Assembly (NCBI GenBank): GCA_026008535.1
Contig: BRKX01000014.1
Location: 43,406,506-43,470,505, forward strand
Source of the DNA: Perilla frutescens
Lineage: Eukaryota > Streptophyta > Magnoliopsida > Lamiales > Lamiaceae
Length of the DNA: 64,000 bases
Direction of reading: 5' to 3'
In this document: one piece after another, positions 59,778-64,000 of the stretch
Position numbering within the stretch: the first letter of the stretch is position 1
How the letters are laid out: each line of letters begins with the position of its first letter
Program-made: the position numbers and the translations under genes
The notes under the pieces: generated by a model
The model's database searches: none
Seen by the model: only the letters and a program-made list of their open reading frames with translations
Told to the model about the DNA's origin: nothing

Positions 59778-61937
59778 AAACTTTAGGATAAAAACACATA
59801 TAAGTCGAAAACCTCAAAAAAAATTATATGCATATCCACCGGTATCTTAAAAACATTTCTTACAAGCCACGTAGGGTGGACGTTTATAAAATTCATTTTT
59901 AAGTAAGTTAAAACCTAACCTTTAATTTACCTCCAGCCAAGTTTCCTTATGACAAGTAAATTAATAGTCGAATACAAAACCCGGTCATGTAATCTTCTAA
60001 TTAATAAGCCACGTAGGGTGGATGTTTATTAATAAATTACATCTAAGTGTGCTTACCATTATCTTTACCCTAAGTTCATTATTTTGAATTCACCTCCCTA
60101 GTAGTAGAGCCGATTTACTCTAATAATGTTCTACAGTTATCCGTTAGGAAGTTTAATTTCTAGAGAATCTAGTAATATGACCCCTCCGTAGGTTGCCCAT
60201 TACTTCTCAATTAAACTAGATTAATGGAGACCGTTTTGAGAATTTCCACATAATTTGGTATGTATCTCTCCCACTTAGTTATTTAAGTTTGAGTTTTCAT
60301 TTTTATCCCATTTAGATATGCAATTAAATCACATAAAATGATAAACAACCATTGCATGCAAACAACATAATAAGCATAATAAGTGGGAACAACTATCATG
60401 GCTTATATCTCATGTTGTTTAATGAGATAGACTTGGAAAATTAGCTCTTCGAAAGCCCGGAACCCCACGGCCGCCGCCTCTCATATGCCTCGCCGAAACC
60501 CTAGCTCCTTTAGGATTTCAGGACGTGTTCGGGGTATCCTTCCTTTTCCAAGCTGCTCCATTTTCCATCTTTTGAGTTGATCTCCATCCCTTATTCTATA
60601 TTCTAAACTAGAATAATAAGGAAAATAAAATATAGCTCAAATACTCTAACAATTTATTTCCTATTACATTAAAACAACGTAATAAACAAATTGCCTAGAC
60701 CTAATCCATGGATTTTCTCATGGATTATAAAACCTCGTAGCCAAACCGGCATACGGCCAACCATACATTCAACATAAAATAAACATCACATTCAACATAA
60801 AATTTAAGGCCATGATAGTTGGTTTCACCTGCAAAAAATATCATCTACAGATACAACTATCACAATTAAATGTTATCCATAAAATAACACATGATATCTA
60901 TGCATGCCATAATTCTCGAAATTATCACTTTAATTTAATTAAAGATTTCAAAAATTATACCTTGATTAATTTGGAAATTAAAATAATCCACCAAATTAAA
61001 TCAATATTTTCGAATATATCCACAAGATTCCTATTTGGAAATTAGTCATAATTATCTTCCAAATAATATCTCAATATTCGAAAATTATATCACTTAAGAT
61101 TAACTTTGAAAATTAATTAAAATTATCTACCAAAGTATATCTTAATATTTTCAAAAATAACCATATGGTAAGGTTTGAAAATTGATCACAATTATCTATC
61201 AAATTATACCTTAAAATTTCGAATTACACTAAGGAATAAAATCTGGAAATTTTCGACCTAAGTCAAAAATTAATCCTCCAAATTTTAATCCCCATATTTT
61301 CGCTCCCCTTAATAAATTAAAATAATTTGAAATTTTGATACAAGTCAAAATACTATCCAAATTATAGTATTAAGTACCAAAATTACAAGAATTAAAATTA
61401 AGGTAGTTTTGATCCTCTTCAAACACTTACCAAAATTAAAATTCTATTTTGGACCCATCTTTGATTAAAACTAGGTAACTTTTGGTAGACACCAAAAATT
61501 ACCATATACCAATTTTAATCCCCAAAATTTCGACCCCCCCCTTAGTATAGGATATTAAAATTTTGATAACATCAAAAATCTATTCCATATCCAACACTAA
61601 TAGGACCAAAAAATTTGGATAAAATTAAGGAAAAATAACACAATTTTCGAAAATTTTCGAACAATACATGAATAAAAATCTAGAAATTAATGAAGAACAT
61701 CATAATACCATCCCATATTATTATTCATGTAGGCAAAAAATACTCATGTAATTAGAACAAGAATTTCGAACATGCTTCATCAAAATACATCCAATCCTAA
61801 TTACAACATGCTCGAAAATAACATGCAATAAATCTGAAAATTTAAACATAAAATTATCAATCAAATTTAATGTAATTTTCATACATAATACATAGAATTA
61901 ATCCTAGATTAATACCTATACCTGTTCTGATACTAGT
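59778..61937 (-). other. copia-3 leader
   Basis: About 2.2 kb of AT-rich leader between gag and the 5' LTR. It shares with the copia-1 and copia-2 leaders the GC-richer patch at about 60440-60530 and the GCCACGT...GGACGTTTAT phrases at about 59865 and 60008, but tandem units are less regular. The ORF at 60812-61045 is low-complexity and not a gene. Confidence 0.8.
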
Positions 61938-63366
61938 TGTTGGGATTTTTTCGAATTATGCCTCACAGGATCTAATTAGATAATCTATAATTCTACATGC
62001 ATGCAAATCATGATTTTATGTGTGATGATATAAAATAAACACATTGAACATACTATGCAAGTTCATCGAATTAAATGTAGCGGAATAAATTAATTCGAAT
62101 GAATCTACTTACATAGATTGTAGGGTTGACGACGAGATTGCAGGTCTAATCTCATTGTTGCAGCAGAACTGTCGAACTTGGCCTTCTTCCCACAGTATTT
62201 GATGCCTCTTGGAGCTGTAGTGACACTCCTCGATCTTCTAATGTATTCTTGATACCCGTTTAGATATAGAGTGGGCTACAAGCTACTAAAAAGTGTATGG
62301 ATAACCGAGGGAATTAAGTTGCTAGAGAAGGGCGGATCGTGTGTATCAAAATACATGCCTCCTCCCTCTATTAATACTGAGGGAGACGTGTATTATGTCC
62401 CCTAACCCTGATAAGTTTGGGTCTCTCCATTTATTCCATTCCCATACTCCATTAAGGTATTATTTGGGCTATAGTAGAGATCTAGAAGAATATTAAATTG
62501 ACCCACTAATTTATTTAATATCCAATACCTAGGATATAATTAAATAAATTATGTGTTATTTTTATTCCACTAATGAAATAATATTGACCTACTAATTTAA
62601 TACATTTTACTTAATGCATTCTTCTTTAGTCCAACAATTCCTCATGTTTAAGATATAATGTCCATTAATTAATTATGTAAGCTATAATAAATTAATCCTT
62701 CCATTCCCATAGTAGTACCACACAAGCTTTACCATGTAGGGAATAAATTCCACCTACAGGGTTTCACATGTACTTGTGTTTACTCAAGGGGACATCATTA
62801 ACCTGGCGCACCAGGACATGGTGACCAAACACAGTGCACGACCCATCATATGTGAATATGTTACTGTCCAAAATATCAATATTTTTGACTCTATCAAGAA
62901 TCTCACCCATTGATAAATCAAAGCAATAATCATAACACAGATATGTCTATCATTGTGTAAGGCTTAAGAACCCGAACTCTGTGGATCTTTATTCTTTCTC
63001 TTTAGGGTCAGATCAGAGAATAGTATCCTGTCGGGATCCTCCTCAATACACGCATCAGTGTATCAGAATAATCAGTTATTTGAGATAAACTAACTATCAG
63101 ATTATTCTACAGTCTACAATGGTTGGTTCAGGACCATATAAATTGCGAGCCTTTTAATACTTTGCAAGGAATCTGATGATATGATCTTTACCGTGTGTTT
63201 ACCCATACCATATCATCTACAATGCAAGTATAAGGAAACATGCATATATAAACGTATAACATAGTAAAGAGATGCACAAACAATGACTGCAATAATAATC
63301 AATCTATATCGTCAAAACCATTGTTAATAGTATACAAAGACAAGCTTTCAGTATACAATCCTAACA
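61938..63366 (-). repeat. copia-3 upstream (5') LTR
   Basis: 1,429 bp, TGTTGGGATTTTTTCG to CTAACA on the + strand, next to the target duplication ATAGC at 63367-63371. It keeps the 160-bp segment missing from the partner LTR and has only one copy of the 307-bp unit. Confidence 0.92.
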
Positions 63367-63557
63367 ATAGCTATTCTCTCATTATAAATGGTATCTGAAA
63401 AATATAGTGAAAACCCTGGCTTGGTATCGCCCCCAGATGTAGATACACATCGTATCGAACTGGGTAAACAATTCTTGTGTTTGTTTTTCATGATTATATG
63501 CATGTTATTTCTTAACAATTGGTATCAAGAGTTCTGGGTTCATTGGGGGTAATCACA

Positions 63558-64000
63558 ATGAGTAATGACGGGAAGACTGCAGTTGAGAAGTTTGATGGAT
63601 CTGATTTCAGCTCTTCGAAGATGCAGATTGAGGATTATCTCTACGGTAAAGATCTATATTAGGCCCTCAAACCCAAACCGAAAAAGATTTGAACAGGTGG
63701 AGTGGGAGTTGCTGGACAGAAAGAGGATGAGCGCGATTCGTTTGTCATTGTCCAAGGATGTGGCTTATCACATAACTGCAGCAAAGTCGACGGTAGAGAT
63801 GATTAAGATCCTGGAGGAGATGTATCAAAAACCATCCACAGTGAACAAGGTACATCTGTTAAGGTGTTTATTTAATCTGAAGATGTCAGAGGGTACATTG
63901 GTACAACAATATCTGAGCAAGTTCAACATGATCACTGCTCAGTTGAACTCGGTTGAGATCAAATTCGATGATGAACTTCATACCCTAATTTTGTTATCTT
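63558..64000 (+). pseudogene. copia-4 gag N-terminal part (UBN2-type), broken, runs off the window
   Basis: The ATG at 63558 begins MSNDGKTAVEKFDGSDFSS. An in-frame TAG is at 63660-63662 and TGA at 63690; a +1 frame then stays open from 63691 to the window end. It reads EQVEWELLDRKRMSAIRLSL, YQKPSTVNKVHLLRCLFNLK and QLNSVEIKFDDELHTLILLS, the gag-polypeptide (UBN2) fold of plant copia elements. The zinc knuckle would lie beyond the window. The stop and shift indicate a dead copy, unless assembly errors are responsible. Confidence 0.85.

Larger units (their letters stand above)
54283..63366 (-). mobile_element. Copia element copia-3, complete unit nested in the copia-4 LTR
   Basis: 9,084 bp, TGTTTGGG...CTAACA on the + strand, with identical 5-bp target repeats ATAGC at 54278-54282 and 63367-63371. 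Two LTRs (54283-55864 and 61938-63366), a polypurine tract at about 55865-55877 and a primer-site-like TAGTATCAGAAC on the minus strand beside 61937. Same broad family as copia-2, with more diverged LTRs. Removing it restores the copia-4 LTR. Confidence 0.95.
54124..64000 (+). mobile_element. Copia element copia-4: 5' LTR split by copia-3, then leader and gag start; runs off the window
   Basis: The LTR starts TGTTGGAGTATGG at 54124, breaks at 54282, resumes at 63372 and ends CTTAACA at 63517, about 305 bp without the insert. The primer site ATTGGTATCAAGAG follows at 63518, close to the tRNA-Met type. A short leader leads to gag at 63558. LTR and gag are unlike the copia-2 family. The 3' end lies outside the window. 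Confidence 0.85.

Overview
The window is nuclear DNA of a flowering plant, most likely a eudicot; the order cannot be fixed from sequence alone. The evidence is an intact ten-exon APETALA2-type gene with a miR172 site, plant Ty1/copia and Ty3/gypsy retrotransposons with tRNA-Met- and tRNA-Asp-type primer sites, Stowaway and Mutator-like MITEs, and AT-rich intergenic DNA. I found no bacterial operon, CRISPR array or rRNA gene. Most of the long reading frames are broken pieces of retrotransposons.

Layout. 1-7.0 kb: the 3' part of a copia element (here copia-1, + strand) whose LTR runs straight into a second copy of the family's leader. 7.0-8.2 kb: old gypsy LTR debris. 8.2-26.9 kb: an Athila/Tat-like gypsy element (gypsy-A, - strand) with gag, protease, RT/RNase H, integrase and an extra ORF downstream of pol. 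It is split inside its protease by an 8.9-kb copia element (copia-2, 14637-23516) with a perfect 5-bp target duplication. 27.0-32.9 kb: gene-poor DNA with a three-level nest of DNA-transposon relics (29840-31794). 32985-35569: the AP2 gene (- strand), with GA-rich upstream DNA to about 36.7 kb. 36.7-43.1 kb: a MITE-like inverted repeat, LTR fragments and the 3' end of a second gypsy element (gypsy-B). 43.1-49.6 kb: another nest, in which a gypsy-type LTR carries a truncated copia (copia-5) whose own LTR contains a 2,776-bp solo LTR; a further LTR fragment follows. 50.2-54.1 kb: two relics of host-type genes, a Myb/SANT-like gene and a REM-type gene with three B3 domains, both with stop codons. 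54.1-64.0 kb: the start of a different copia element (copia-4, + strand), its 5' LTR split by a 9.1-kb copia (copia-3, - strand, 54283-63366) with a perfect 5-bp target duplication.

How it fits together. The only gene that looks functional is AP2, a floral-organ and meristem transcription factor under miR172 control. It sits in an island of about 4 kb without visible LTR elements, flanked by layered insertions. Copia-1, -2, -3 and -5 belong to one family or to close relatives (LTRs about 1.1-1.6 kb, leader about 2.2 kb, one long gag-pol frame; Angela-like by inference), so they can be compared with each other. This shows which lesions are private and which arose after insertion. No previously undescribed functional system is evident. 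The most notable structures are the nested transposons with exact target duplications, the nearly unbroken copia-2 frame, and the inverted GGTCGTGAA-type motif arrays associated with gypsy-A.
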